DNA of 64,000 nt from Gari tellinella (taxonomy: Eukaryota; Mollusca; Bivalvia; Cardiida; Psammobiidae). Of the stretch, positions 1 to 10,788 are shown piece by piece; the stretch's first letter is position 1, and every line of letters starts with the position of its first letter. The stretch spans positions 51,644,216 through 51,708,215 of the forward strand of contig OV277868.1 of NCBI GenBank assembly GCA_922989275.2, in the 5' to 3' direction. The notes under the pieces were generated by a model. The model saw only the letters and a program-made list of their open reading frames with translations, had not been told where the DNA came from and searched no databases. The position numbers and the translations under genes are program-made.

Positions 1-157
1 GGTCAGAATAAAACTTTTGAACTTGTTTCACTATTTCTCCGAAAGTGCCTTCAAAATTTGAAGTTAGAATAAAATTGCAGGCGACGAAGTTTAGCAGACG
101 ATGTTTTGGGTTAAAGATACTGTGAAAAATAAATTGGCGGCGAAATGCTTGATTTAA

Positions 158-377
158 CCCTTTCACCCTCAATGACGCTTAAAAGCGCGTTTGCAAACAG
201 TTTGAATCCGGATCAGACGTCGCGTACCGCGGCGTCTGATCAGGATCCAAATTGTGAGACACTCGTTTTAAAATTTCTTCAGTCATACTGCCTTATTTGC
301 AGACAACAAAATTGCAGCTGACGACAATGAAACGGTGAAGGGGTAAAAGTCTCACGAAATATTTGGTAGTGAACGGT
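158..377 (+). mobile_element. B-family TTAA MITE, copy 1
   Basis: The left end is TTAA followed by CCCTTTCACCCTCAATGACG. A central palindrome with CAGACG arms lies near 195-262. The right end has decayed to ACGGTTTAA. The first 110 bases of the window look like the right half of another B copy (AGCAGACGATG, then GGGTTAA). Confidence 0.75.
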
Positions 378-380
378 TTA

Positions 381-1379
381 AAAATATAAATACTAAAATC
401 TGTGTAAATGTTTGATATATAAACTGTATTGACCTCGTTTCTTTTGATACCTGTTACCCTCTCTTATCAGGAATTATTATCAAATTTGAACAAGCTAGGA
501 TGTAAGCGAATAATTATCTACTGTAAGATCGCAACATTTAGTACTAGATTCCTTTTCTTAATATTTTTATTGTCGTCTCCATGGCTTTAATCGTAATAAA
601 AGAATATCCATGGTAAGCCAAGGGGTTTGGATTAAGTCTCCAAATATTAGCAACACACAGACAGAAATACGCGTTTCATAACCAAACCACTTCATTTTCC
701 ACGGAGCTAGGCGCCTCCTATAATACTGGAATTACCGGCAAGATATTTCCGCCACATCTTGCTCTTTTGGGTCGGTACTTCTATAGCCGTAGATTCGAAA
801 GTCTAGACACTGTGTGTACGAAATTTCTCAAGTGACGTCTTGGAAAATTAACTGACTGAAGTTTTGAAGTACACCCTTGTTCAGAACATGTTTGCGATAT
901 TTCCTCCTCCAAAATGACTCAAGTATTACTGAATAATTCGGAAATTCGTGACATTTTCATAAAAGTGCACCATAATCTTTCAGACGCCATTTTGATTTAG
1001 TGCAGCCATCTTACATAGCAGAAATTTAGATAAAAGTTTTGAAACTTAATAAAGTCTATCAAAACTGACATGAACATTTCTGTGAGTTTTCCCATACCAC
1101 AACATAGTGAACTACTTATTAAACTTAAATTTCATTGGAAAGGTACACAGTTCAATTAGAAATTGTCTTCACAAAATCGAATTTTGACGTATATACCTAT
1201 TATTCCACAAAATTGCTTTAGACCTACTTTGAGCACTGTGTATTCAAGGCAGGTGGGAGCTAAACCAATTATTCCATAAATGTTCCTTTCGACGCCTCTA
1301 ATTATTTCTGAAATAACAAAAATAGTCCCCTTCTAGTATATGAAGTTCTAAACATTAAACAGAGAAGGCGTTTTCAGTA
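381..1379. other. No gene recognised
   Basis: AT-rich sequence without a long open frame or a clear repeat. A short stretch around 1265-1330 resembles the left end of the C family (CCATAAAT, then CGCC, then AATTATTTC) and is probably a decayed fragment. Confidence 0.5.
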
Positions 1380-1381
1380 TA

Positions 1382-1587
1382 CAGTAAAACCTCGCTATTA
1401 CGACCCATAAATTATGTTAATTATTAGGGTGTTTACGATAGGTGACCGCTTAAAGCAAGGTGACAGTGAAACAGAAAGATCCTATAGGAGCTTTCTGTTT
1501 CACTGTAACCTTGCTTTAAGCGGTCACCTGTCTATTATACACTCAATTAGCCTTCGTTTTAGTGGTCGTAATAGCGAGGTTTTACTG
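1382..1587. mobile_element. F-family MITE (CAGTAAAACCTC ends), copy 1
   Basis: Terminal inverted repeats of about 24 bp (CAGTAAAACCTCGCTATTA and its complement) are flanked by TA on both sides, which suggests Tc1/mariner-type mobilisation. Inside is a hairpin of roughly 90 bp with arms GGTGACCGCTTAAAGCAAGG. A second copy is at 63488-63690. Confidence 0.85.
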
Positions 1588-1709
1588 TATTTCCATATGA
1601 TAGCTTAAAACATGATGAAAGTAAAGCAGAATGTGCCTTAAGGATCAAAGAAAAGTTTCCCCCAAATTAACCGAAACGCAAGCGCAATGCAAGAAAGTGT
1701 AGAAAATTA

Positions 1710-1955
1710 CAGTGGAGAATCTGTTATTCTTTCCCGTTTAAACGCAAACGTACGCAAACGCAAAACACTAAAACGAAGAAAATGACAACTTTTGGACAAT
1801 TCCGATAATTCATGTTTATCTTGGTGGCAAACAGTTTGGAGCCTGATCAGACGCCGGGTTACCCGGCGTCTGATCTGGCTCCAAACTGTTTGCACTGCAA
1901 ATAATAGTTTTAGCGTAAACGCGTTTATTGGGAACGAATAACGTTTTCTCCACTG
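1710..1955 (+). mobile_element. A-family MITE (CAGTGGAG ends), copy 1
   Basis: 246 bp between TA dinucleotides. The ends are CAGTGGAGAATCTGTTATTC and an inverted GAATAACGTTTTCTCCACTG. The central palindrome has arms CAAACAGTTTGGAGCC and core GACGCCGGG. One arm position is mismatched (CCTGATC against GATCTGG), as in most A copies. Confidence 0.9.
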
Positions 1956-2009
1956 TACAAGTTCGTTAAAGTATTGACGGTTCATAACTTAGGCAAACTG
2001 TCTGGAGTC

Positions 2010-2128
2010 TGCTCAGAGGCAAAATAAATCGGAGTCTGATCTGGCTCCAAACATTTTACAATGTATGGACTCGGTTGTGATAGCAGAAATGCGTTTATTG
2101 ATAAAGAAGTAGTTTCTTCTCCACTGCA
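2010..2128 (+). mobile_element. A-family remnant
   Basis: Decayed right half of an A element: GCAAACTGTCTGGAGTC, a damaged palindrome, ATGCGTTTATTG, and the end TTCTCCACTG. The left half is not visible. Confidence 0.6.
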
Positions 2129-2206
2129 AAACATCAAATCTGCATTTAGCGATGAACATTTAAAAGAAAATGAATGGAACGTGTTTGAAATTGATGGCAG
2201 CTTACC

Positions 2207-2417
2207 AACACATTGAACCCTAGCGACGAGCATACTCGCCATTAACAAGTAGTGCACCTGTAAGGAGTACACTTGTCATATGCAAACAGTGTGGATCTAG
2301 ATCTACACTATTTGTAAGTATTGCTATTAATGGTCAAAACAACCACTGAAAGTCATAACCGGACTAGACTTAATTTTAAACTGGGCATTTCCGTTTTAAG
2401 TTTCAGGGGAGAATGAG
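2207..2417 (-). mobile_element. D-family MITE, copy 1
   Basis: Begins CATTGAACCCTAGCGACGAG and ends TTTCAGGGGAGAATGAGTTTAA. The central palindrome is reduced to CAGTGTGGATCTAGATCTACACT. Confidence 0.7.
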
Positions 2418-2465
2418 TTTAAGTACAAGAAGAGTAATCAATTTCTTTTATTCGTGAGCTTTCTG

Positions 2466-2720
2466 CAGGGCTGCCATTTCTCCGGATTTTTCCTAAATCT
2501 TCGGATTTTTTTCTAGTACATGGTAGCTTAAAGTAGGCTGAAAGTAAAGTAGAATGCGCCTTAAGGCGCATTCTACTTTACTTCCAGCCTGCTTTATACA
2601 GCCACGTGTCAACAAAACTAGACACAGGCGATGGGGAAAAGGTACGATTCGTAAAATCGCACTTGAAAAATGCAAATTTGGAAATCTTAGGATTTTTTAT
2701 GTTAACTTATGGCAGCCCTG
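2466..2720. mobile_element. M-family MITE (CAGGGCTGCCAT ends), copy 1
   Basis: Ends are CAGGGCTGCCAT and ATGGCAGCCCTG. Flanking TTTCTG is repeated on both sides, a 6-bp target duplication. The interior carries the same hairpin as the C family (GCTTAAAGTAGGCTGAAAG, tip GCGCCTTAAGGCGC). CAGGG ends recall hAT elements, but the duplication length does not settle the superfamily. Confidence 0.8.
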
Positions 2721-3391
2721 TTTCTGCATTACATTTGTTCTTTAGCAACTATACCATCTCCCTGATGTCATGTCTGTGTTTCTTCAGTGCAATGGCACAC
2801 TTATCCTTTTGTCCAAAGCCACATTCTTACTTTGAGATAGTTCGATTTAAACGAATTAGAAAATGGAAATTGATTTCTAGCAATGTTGGTAATTTCGAGG
2901 TAAGTGAGTTCGAGATATCAATGTTCGACTGTATATCAATTCTTTCATTTACCTTGATCTGGGGACCTAGACATTTGCGTAAAGTTTGGAACCTGATCAA
3001 ACGCCAACTAACTTTGATAATGATAAGAAAGGTTGGTATCCATATCTACTATTCATCAGTGATAATGCCTGCAATCAACGACTTTTGCTCAATCAAAACA
3101 GACGAAAAGATTAACTCTTTGCTTGTTGATCGCGACTTCGCTGATTTTTCAAACAGTTTGGGATACATGTATTAGCTGCAGTTCTTTATAGACACTAAGA
3201 TAAACCAGTCCTAAAACGTTTGAATGGAAAATTCTACTTTCCAATTTAGTCTATTCCATTTTTGATTATCTCGGGTTATTTATTAACAATTTGTTGGCAA
3301 AAACCTCCAATTAATGCAGACTCTGATCAAAGGGCTCCAAAAGAATTTGCATAAACACAATTATATTAATCATGGGTTCACTGTTTGTTAA

Positions 3392-3633
3392 CCCTTTCCC
3401 CCATAGAAGCGACTTTTAGCGTATTTAATTTATTCCTCCGCTGAAGAAAATAGTTCCAGTTTATACCCTCATGAACAATTACCATTACAAATATTTTATA
3501 TAGCCTAGCAGATTTTAGCTTAAAGCAGGCTGAAAGTAAAGCAGAATGTGCCTTAAGGCACATTCTGCTTTACTTTCAACCTGCTTTAAGTGGTCCCCTG
3601 AATTCAAAACTAAAACAGGCTATGAGGTAAGGG
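3392..3633 (+). mobile_element. C-family TTAA MITE, copy 1
   Basis: 242 bp between two TTAA sites. The left end is CCCTTTCCCCCATAGAAG and the right end TATGAGGTAAGGG. The central hairpin at about 3519-3590 has tip GTGCCTTAAGGCAC. Confidence 0.9.
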
Positions 3634-3829
3634 TTAATGACGAGTATACTCGTCGAAAGGGTTAAATATGTTAATATAACAAAAACAGTCATATGATATA
3701 GTGCTATGCATTCTCTCTCACACAAATCATGTAATATTTTGTTATATAAAATTCTTGGACGTGTTTGATCTGCGGGTCTTATTTCTATTTCCCTTCGTTC
3801 TTCTGTCTATTGCCCTTTTATACTGATAT

Positions 3830-4170
3830 TTTATCATGGATTATTCCACTTTTTAAATACTGACCAGTATATGTTGATTTTAGGGGTGTCTGTAGAATTT
3901 ATTTGAGAAAAATGAAAGTTGATTAAACAGCGCAGATCCAGGTCCCTACACTGTTTCGGAGAAAAAATACAAATTCATCGGTGTCCTGGGTCCCAGGTAT
4001 TAAAGCTTTTGAGTTGACTCTGAAATCATTCTCAATCAAATGCTTGAGAACGATTTTAGACTCAACTCAAAAGCTTTATAACCTTGGGACGAGTAAACAA
4101 GGATTACGTTGAAAATATTTAAATAAGGTTGTGTTTACAGCAGAATGAAAAATATTGACGATTAATACAG
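3830..4170 (+). repeat. Local duplication, copy 1
   Basis: Shares GACCAGT, GTTGATTT, TTATTTGAGAAAAATG, CACTGTTT and CATCGGTGTC in the same order with 5292-5530. This copy is longer because a J-family foldback interrupts it at 3993-4090. Confidence 0.65.
3993..4090. mobile_element. J-family foldback, copy 1
   Basis: Arms CCAGGTATTAAAGCTTTTGA and its complement ending TTATAACCTTGG surround TTGAGTTGACTCTGA and TCAATCAAATGCTTGAGAA. Other copies are at 29658, 40175, 51834 and 52095. Confidence 0.75.
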
Positions 4171-4700
4171 TGCTCCCTCTCTACAACAACACCTACAGTG
4201 GAGAATGTGTTATTCTTTCCCGTTTAAACGCAAACGTACGCAAACGCAAAACGCTAAAACGTAGAAAAGTACAACTTTTGGACAATTCTGATATTTCATG
4301 TTTATCTTGGTGGCAAACAGTTTGGAGCCTGATCAGACGCCGGGTTACCCGGCGTCTGATCAGGCTCCAAACTGTTTGCACTGCAAATAATAGTTTTAGC
4401 GTAAACGCGTTTATTGGGAAAGAATAACACATTCTCCACTGTAATGGGATACAATGATTGTCTGTGTTGTTCGTTGGGAGTCGTTATAGGGAGGACAAAC
4501 AATACCAATTGGGTGCATTTGCAAATATTTGAACCCAGATCAGACGCCATGTAAGGCGGCGTCTGGTCTGGGTTCAAATTGTTTGTCACTCGTCTTAATA
4601 ATTCTTCTGTCAAGCTGTCTAAACCGTAACTTAAAGAAAAAAAGTAGATGACAATTTTAAGCAGAGGATATTGCAGTACTGATAACGTTAGATACAATTG
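4170..4700 (+). mobile_element. L-family foldback, interrupted
   Basis: The left end CAGTGCTCCCTCTCTACAAC breaks at 4195, where an A element is inserted. The rest resumes with GTTGTTCGTTGGGAGTCG and a palindrome at about 4518-4583 (TTTGAACCCAGATCAGACGCC). The right boundary is uncertain. Confidence 0.55.
4196..4441 (+). mobile_element. A-family MITE, copy 2
   Basis: 246 bp flanked by TA and inserted in an L element. It is one of two A copies whose central palindrome is fully matched (CCTGATCAGACG pairs with CGTCTGATCAGG). Both strands are open end to end in one frame. Confidence 0.9.
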
Positions 4701-4720
4701 TCGAATTTGGGGAACAGAGG

Positions 4721-4968
4721 CTGGGGCCCGTTTCATAAAACTTCGTACGACAAATGTTGTCGTAAGTCAGATTACAAAAGTCTCAATAAATATTTATTTT
4801 CTCCATCTAATCCTGTCTTGTGACATCTTTTTGGGATTGTCTTGAAAAGACGATTCCAAAGAGATGTCACAAGATAGGATTAGATAGAGAAATCAGAAAT
4901 TAAATGCATTTTAAAGTTTTGACTTACGATCGTTTCTGTCGTACGAAGTTTTATGAAACGGGCCCCAG
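4721..4968. mobile_element. E-family foldback (GGGGCCCGTTTC ends), copy 1
   Basis: Near-perfect outer ends CTGGGGCCCGTTTCATAAAA and complement. The central palindrome of about 100 bp has arms CTAATCCTGTCTTGTGACAT. This is the most complete copy together with the one at 60150. Confidence 0.85.
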
Positions 4969-5043
4969 ATGTTGCTGTAATCTAGGTCTCTGATATTACA
5001 CCGACTTTCACTGTTTTACCTTTTTTACGCTCATATTTTATTA

Positions 5044-5289
5044 CAGTGGAGAATCTGTTATTCTTTCCCGTTTAAACGCAAACGTACGCAAACGCAAAAC
5101 GCTAAAACGTAGAAAAGTACAACTTTTGGACATTTCTGATAATTCATGTTTATCTTGGTGGCAAACAGTTTGGAGCCTAATCAGACGCCGGGTCACCCGG
5201 CGTCTGATCTGGCTCCAAACTGTTTGCACTGGAAATAATAGGTTTAGCATAAACGTGTTTATTGGGAAAGAATAACAGATTCTCCACTA
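5044..5289 (+). mobile_element. A-family MITE, copy 3
   Basis: 246 bp between TA sites. The last base of the right end is A instead of G. The central palindrome carries the usual single arm mismatch. Confidence 0.9.
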
Positions 5290-5291
5290 TA

Positions 5292-5530
5292 TGGATGATT
5301 CGACTTGTGAAAAACTGGCCAGTCTATGTAGATTTCAGGGCCGTGGTTAGAGTATATTTGAGAAAAATGGAGTAAATCAAACCATGCAGCTCCTCTGACC
5401 AGGGTCTACACTGTTTATAAAAAATACACGTACATCGGTGTCAAGCACAGACAAGACAGTGAAGACTTGGAATAAGTAAATTTTACACTGTGTTAACAAC
5501 AGAACATAAACGTTGACGATAGTTACCCTT
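5292..5530 (+). repeat. Local duplication, copy 2
   Basis: Matches 3830-4170 without the J insertion. It runs from GGCCAGTCTATGTAGATTTC through CATCGGTGTC to TTGACGAT. Confidence 0.65.
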
Positions 5531-6345
5531 TTGTTTTGTTTCAATTGTTATTTGAATAACAACAAAAACCTTTAATTAATCTTTTAGCTGATAGAAATAC
5601 GTTTTATAAAAAGATAGACTACAAATGATGCGATATAATAGACAATGTATACTCATATAGGAGTTTTCTGCATTAATTTGTCAAGCGTTACGTATCCTCG
5701 GCGACAGATCTTCCGTCAGTGAGTGGTTGCTTAACACAATTTTGACTCTTTTGTGATTACAACATGTTCATTAATTAATACACACACTGTAATGTATGTA
5801 TACATGTACTTTTTGTGATGATTAACGTTCCTACGATACTCAAATACCGGTTATAGCGATATCTTCTATTTCACAACATATACAGGGGAGAAGATGGTCT
5901 TCTCTCCCCATCCCCTTACCACCCACCCAACACCATAATGATAATGATAGTAATAATAGTAAAAATCAGGTAAAGAGAAAAGAAAACAAAGAGTTTATGC
6001 TACAAAATTTGCGTCAATTGCAAACAGTTTTAATGCCCGATTGCAAAATGTTTGCCACTCGAATTAATAGGAATCGTCAACCGGAAATTGACATTTTCTA
6101 TACATCAATGCATTGCATTTTGTGCTAAGTTTCGTTCAAAACGTGAAATAATAACGTCTTCACCATACATTTCCACAGTTCCTATACAAAAAACATCTTA
6201 CAGAGAGAACTGAGACTAATTTTAATTTGCTAATCTTATCTGGAGTGGGGGCTATTCCCAACAGTAATTATATTTTATACAATCTTAGAAAGTGGCGCCT
6301 TCGTTGTTTATTTATTGCCCGGTTTCCTAATCAACAGGGAATGCG
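5531..6345. other. No gene recognised
   Basis: AT-rich sequence with a TAATGATAG-type simple stretch near 5935-5965 and a decayed CAAACAGTTTTAATGCC hairpin arm near 6020. I see no exon-like frame. Confidence 0.5.
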
Positions 6346-6351
6346 ATTTTA

Positions 6352-6550
6352 ATCTCTTCACTGCAACATCCGAAAATACGAACATTTGGAAACAGTTTGG
6401 ATCCTGATCAGACGCCGAGTAACTCGGCGTCTGATCAGGATCCAAACTGTTTGGTGATAATATCCATGTTTATTTAGTCAGGTTGTCAAAATTCTAAAAT
6501 TTAGAAATAAAAGGATCCAACGATTTTAAGCCGGTAGTATTCTGACATTG
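6352..6550. mobile_element. B-like foldback
   Basis: A perfect palindrome at about 6389-6453 has arms AACAGTTTGGATCCTGATC and tip GCCGAGTAACTCGGC. The flank CTCTTCACTGC resembles the B left end. The right end is unclear. Confidence 0.65.
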
Positions 6551-6783
6551 GTGTAGTTATAGAACGCTTAAAACAACTGTGCTAGCATAATGATTTTAAT
6601 CCTAGTGTCTGGAATTTTTCAATTTTTTGTTAGTTTTTCAGGAAGTCTCAAAGAAACGCCTTGTTATGTTATATCCTCCGACTTCGAGTGCTGGCATGTG
6701 ATACATTCTTAGCCGCTCAGATAATTAATCTCTCAAGAAGATGAAATTTTGACAGCAGTGTCTTTGACTTTTGCGAGTATTTA

Positions 6784-7014
6784 CCCTTTCACTGCCAAAA
6801 TTATCGTGAACATTTTACTCCTTCACCGCCATTCATCCTCTACTTCAATATTGTTATCTACAATATCTTCTCAAACTCAGATTTAAGGCAGTTTGACGCG
6901 AAATTTCGAAACGAGTGTCAAACAGTTTGGGTCCTGATCACATGCCGCGTTACGCGGCGTCTGATCAGGACCCAAACTGTTTGCGCTCCTTTTGTGCCAT
7001 TGACAGTGAAAGAG
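6784..7014 (+). mobile_element. B-family TTAA MITE, copy 2
   Basis: Starts TTACCCTTTCACTGCCA and ends GACAGTGAAAGAGTTCAA, so both TTAA sites have one change. The palindrome arms read GGGTCC and GGACCC, a matched pair that differs from the GGATCC arms of the previous copy. Confidence 0.8.
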
Positions 7015-7017
7015 TTC

Positions 7018-7514
7018 AACCCTAGCGACGAGTATACTCGTCATTTACAAACAGTGTACCTGTGATGATTACACTTGTCCCATGCAAACAGTGTAAACCC
7101 TGATCAGAGGGCTCCTTAAGTAGCCGTCTGATCAAGGTCTACACTGTTTGTCATTTTGAGATATATTGTTAAAATCATCCCTAAATAGCAGGGCTGCCAT
7201 AAGTTGATAAAAAATCCTAAGATTTCAATTTTTTCAAATTTTCAAGCGCGATTTTCCGAATTATACCTTTAACCCATAGTCTGTTTATAGTTTTTTAAGA
7301 CACGTGATGCTTAAAGCAGGTTGAAAGTAAATCTGAATACGCCCGAATGCGCATTCTGCTTTACTTTCAGCCTGCTTTAAGCTTGCATCTGTTGGAATAA
7401 AAATCAGGAGATTTCGGAAAAATCCGGAGAAATGGCAGCCCTGAAATAGTCAAAAATGGGCTAGACTTATTTCGAAATTGGAATTGTCCATTAAAAGTTA
7501 CAAGGGTGAATGAG
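7018..7514 (-). mobile_element. D-family MITE, copy 2, interrupted
   Basis: Begins CAACCCTAGCGACGAGTATAC, has palindrome GTAAACCCTGATCAGAGGGC, and ends AAGGGTGAATGAG before TTAA. An M element at 7189-7443 splits it, duplicating AAATAG. Removing the insert restores the CCCTAAATAGTCAAAAATGG seen in other D copies. Confidence 0.85.
7189..7443. mobile_element. M-family MITE, copy 2
   Basis: CAGGGCTGCCAT to ATGGCAGCCCTG, inserted in a D element with AAATAG on both sides. The interior contains a C-type hairpin (GATGCTTAAAGCAGGTTG). Confidence 0.85.
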
Positions 7515-7661
7515 TTAAGTCATGTACATAACTTTTCAGTTTCCAGTTTCCAATTATATCTGGTCTATTTTTGACTCTTTATAATTATTTTGTGTAATGT
7601 AGATCATAATGACGACCAGGGTAAGTAAATGACAAGTAGATTCCTCGCTGTATAAGGTTAA

Positions 7662-7897
7662 CCCTTTCTGTCGCTTAAAAGCGCGTTTGCAAACAGTTTG
7701 GACCCTGATCAGACGCCGCGTTACGCGGCGTCTGGTCAGGATCCAAACTGTTTGACACTCATTTTGAAATATCTTAAGTCATACATGTACTGCCTTTTTG
7801 TAACTTTGAAACGACATTGCAGACAACACAATTGAAACAGATGACAATGAAACGTTGAAGGGGTAAACATCTCACGAAAAAGTTGGCAGTAAAAGGG
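7662..7897 (+). mobile_element. B-family TTAA MITE, copy 3
   Basis: TTAA then CCCTTTCTGTCGCTTAAAAG; the right end is GGCAGTAAAAGGG followed by TTGA. Palindrome arms GGACCC and GGATCC carry a single mismatch. Confidence 0.8.
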
Positions 7898-8002
7898 TTG
7901 AATGTGTTATCTCGAACATACCCGTATTTCAAAGTTGTATGGGTAGTTAGGACTTAAGAAATTTAGAATAAGTTAATACCATTGTTAACTTGTTAGCATT
8001 AA

Positions 8003-8545
8003 AGGGACTCGCAACCGGATGGTGTACTTGTCAAAATAAAATAAAATACTCAAATAAAAGCAAATTTGTGGCATTATTTGGCTTCTGACATTAAAAAAAT
8101 ATGATCAGTCCAAAAAAAGTCTCAAGAATCGTCACCGAATCTTAGATTTTTTGATATTTTCCATCGTTTTTCTATAGCGTTAGCTAACGGTATAGTTGTT
8201 GTTGTTGCTTCTCTACACGGGCTCAGACATAAACACGAGCCGAATTACGAAGTTGTATGCACTTTTGATCGCTACACATTGAAATACGTTAAATCGATCC
8301 GAGATAAACGGATAGTTCCGTGGTCCATTGGTCTAAGCGGTTTCCCCTATTTTGCCTTCTGTCCGCCAATGCCGGGCCCCGGGTTCGAATCCCACCAGAG
8401 ACCAATATTTTTTTTTTATTGAAATACATTTTTTTAAACAGAATTTCTTATTCTTATCCTAAACTAATTCTTTACCATTTATATAAGCGTTTGACACATA
8501 TTTACAATTTACTATTTTTAATGCACCATCTGGTTGCGAGTCGCT
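8003..8545 (+). mobile_element. N-family TTAA element with tRNA-like insert, copy 1
   Basis: 543 bp between TTAA sites. Ends are AGGGACTCGCAACCGGATGG and CCATCTGGTTGCGAGTCGCT. The interior carries a tRNA-like segment at 8316-8403 followed by a run of ten T. It is related to 36861-37373 (opposite orientation) and 22708-22965 (half copy). It contains no transposase frame. Confidence 0.8.
8316..8403 (+). pseudogene. tRNA-like sequence inside N element
   Basis: An A-box-like TGGTCTAAGCGG and a B-box GGTTCGAATCC are in order about 50 bases apart, followed by a T run suited to Pol III termination. The acceptor stem pairs poorly, so this is a degenerate tRNA or SINE head, possibly Leu/Ser-like, and not a working tRNA gene. 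Confidence 0.6.
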
Positions 8546-8817
8546 TTAAAACATCAGTGGGTAATTTTGACTTAAAAGTATTCCAGTAAGTGAAACACAA
8601 CTAAACTAATAAGTTGGTTGAATTATTGAATAGGTAAGTCAGATCTCGATTGCTCGAACTCAATTTGATCGAAATATCCGTACATTAGCCCTCCTCTTGC
8701 TGCGTGTTCAGATTATAATACTCCGCATCTAAACTATCGCAATAATTGTAAAAAGGAAGTAATGTAGAAAAAAAGAATAATTTGATGTTAATGAAGATGA
8801 TGATGATGATGATGATA

Positions 8818-9064
8818 CAGTGGAGAATCTGTTATTCTTTCCCAATAAACGCGTTTACGCTAAAACTATTATTTGCAGTGCAAACAGTTTGGAGCCAGAT
8901 CAGACGCCGGGTAACTCGGCGTCTGATCAGGCTCCAAACTGTTTGCCACCAAGATAAACAAAATTATCAGAATTGTCCAAAAGTTGTTCTTTTCTACGTT
9001 TTAGTGCTAAATGCGTTTGCGTACGTTTGCGTTTAAACGGGAAAAAATAACAGATTCTCCACTG
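8818..9064 (-). mobile_element. A-family MITE, copy 4
   Basis: Flanked by TA and inserted at the end of a GATGATGAT microsatellite. It lies in reverse orientation (CCCAATAAACGCG at the left). Palindrome tip GCCGGGTAACTCGGC. Confidence 0.9.
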
Positions 9065-9144
9065 TAATGATGTGTATGTTGATTATTGAACACTTATGAC
9101 GATGATTTGAATTTTTAAAATATATAGATATGGACTGACAGCCA

Positions 9145-9382
9145 TGGGCCCGTCTCATAAAACTTTATACAACAAAAACGGTCGTAAGTCGAAACTTTAA
9201 AATACATTCAATTTAGGATTTGTCTTTCTAATCCTGTCTCGTGACATCTCTTTGGAATCGTATTTCAAGACGATTCCAAAAAGATGTCACAAGACAGGAT
9301 TAGATGGAGAAATAAATAATAATTCAGACTTTTGTAATCTGACGACAACATTTGTCGTACGAAGTTTTATGAAACGGATCCC
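9145..9382. mobile_element. E-family foldback, copy 2
   Basis: Ends TGGGCCCGTCTCATAAAACT and GTTTTATGAAACGGATCCCA. The central CTAATCCTGTCTCGTGACAT palindrome is intact with few mismatches. Confidence 0.8.
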
Positions 9383-9604
9383 AAATTACAAGGAAATCTA
9401 AATAAATATAATTATTTGAATCGTCAATATATTTATTGTTTTATATACATGTATATGAAAGTGATTCCTTTTTTATATTTTCGCAATTTAAATTTCGTCT
9501 CCAAATGGTTTTATTTGTGTGGACTAACTATGGGAAATTATTCAATACATACTGGCAGCTTTTATGGTTATCTCTTTGCTTATCGATGGAGACTTGATTG
9601 GTCT

Positions 9605-9770
9605 TTGCAAACAGCTTGGATTCAGATCAGACGCCGTGAAACGCGGCGTCTGAACTGGATATAAACTGTTTGGCACTCGTTTTAAAGTCTATCCAATTTA
9701 GAAATTTCTTAATTTTAAAAACACAGCAGACGATCTTTTTTTTATTTCAGCAGGAGACGGGTTAATTATG
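9605..9770. mobile_element. B-like foldback, partial
   Basis: Hairpin arms GCAAACAGCTTGGATTCAG and CTGGATATAAACTGTTTGGC around GCCGTGAAACGCGGC. The right part ends ACAGCAGACGATC, then GGGTTAATT. The left end is missing. Confidence 0.6.
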
Positions 9771-9779
9771 ATTTAGTAT

Positions 9780-10290
9780 TTTCTACACAATGGAAGGGAG
9801 ATAACTAGTGGTTATATTTTCACTAGCATGGTGCACTTATCGATTGTGGTCTTTTCATCTTTCATCCTATTTATGTAAAGCGTTCATATCTTGTTCAAAC
9901 AAGAAAAAAACAGCGGATTAGACATTGTGATTTTTTCCATCTTATTCTATGGCAATTTCCTTGAGAGAGCCCGGAGAATAATACTGTACGCGAGCCGGGC
10001 TATTGTCCGGGAAAATCTCAATTTCTAGTTATTAGCGCAGGTCTTGTAATAATTGACTCTGGAGCTTTCAGGAGCTTCGGTTTTCCAGCGAAAGTAATGA
10101 GGTTTTAACAGCAGACGTATGGGGTTTCACGGAGTGGTCTCAAACCAATTACAAGACTAGAACATCGCTGCAACACAATCACTCTCGCTTGTTTTGAAGG
10201 CTGTCCCTAGGAGACCGAGATATAGAAGTAACGGTCCCGGATAATATTACGTATTACGGTATTCGGGTACAGTCTATACTGCATTAAGCG
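9780..10290. other. Repeat-poor stretch without recognised gene
   Basis: No long frame. Around 9968-10010 are two short inverted pairs (GAGCCCGG with CCGGGCT, and GCCCGG with CCGGG) in GC-richer sequence. I cannot assign a function. Confidence 0.45.
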
Positions 10291-10355
10291 GCGACAAAGT
10301 GAAGTGTCATGGGTATCTCTTGTGACAGGTGACATCTTATTTCAAGATAATGAAA

Positions 10356-10601
10356 CAGTGGAGAAAACGTTATTCTTTCCCAATGAACGCGTTTACGTTA
10401 AAACTATTATTTTCACTGCAAACAGTTTGGAGCCAGATCAGACGACGGGTAACCCGGCGTCTGATCAGGCTCCAAACTGTTTCCCACCGAGATAAAGATG
10501 AATTATCAGAATTGTCAAAAAGTTGTACTTTTCTACGTTTTAGTGTTTTGCGTTTGCGTACGTTTGCGTTTAAACGGGAAAGAATAACAGATTCTCCACT
10601 G
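10356..10601 (-). mobile_element. A-family MITE, copy 5
   Basis: 246 bp in reverse orientation. The left flank is AA and the right TA, so one side of the duplication has changed. One frame is open through the whole element. Confidence 0.88.
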
Positions 10602-10609
10602 TAATACAG

Positions 10610-10690
10610 CTAGATCATATGGGAGCTTTCTGCATTTATATGTTAGGAGCTTCCTGCATTAGCTCTGTCCTGCATTAAGCAATCACCTAT
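10610..10690. repeat. I/F-type hairpin remnant
   Basis: Contains GGGAGCTTTCTGCATT, GGAGCTTCCTGCATTAG and TCCTGCATTAAGC, the right arm of an I-type hairpin in broken duplicate. Confidence 0.5.
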
Positions 10691-10788
10691 ATTTAAGACA
10701 ACGCACAGGCATTCAGTGGTTTCTCAATACGAGATTGACTTACAAAAAATGGTTTAGAACCTAATCAGACACTATCACAAAGTCCAGG

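Noticed and set aside
2606..3175. 189-codon plus-strand frame
   Set aside because: It starts inside an M element and runs into flanking AT-rich DNA; composition is not protein-like and no domain is visible.
4193..4736. Overlapping frames of 79-144 codons on both strands with IRRRVTRRLIR or PDQTPGNPASDQAP
   Set aside because: They are the three readings of A, B and L palindromes and recur wherever those elements occur.
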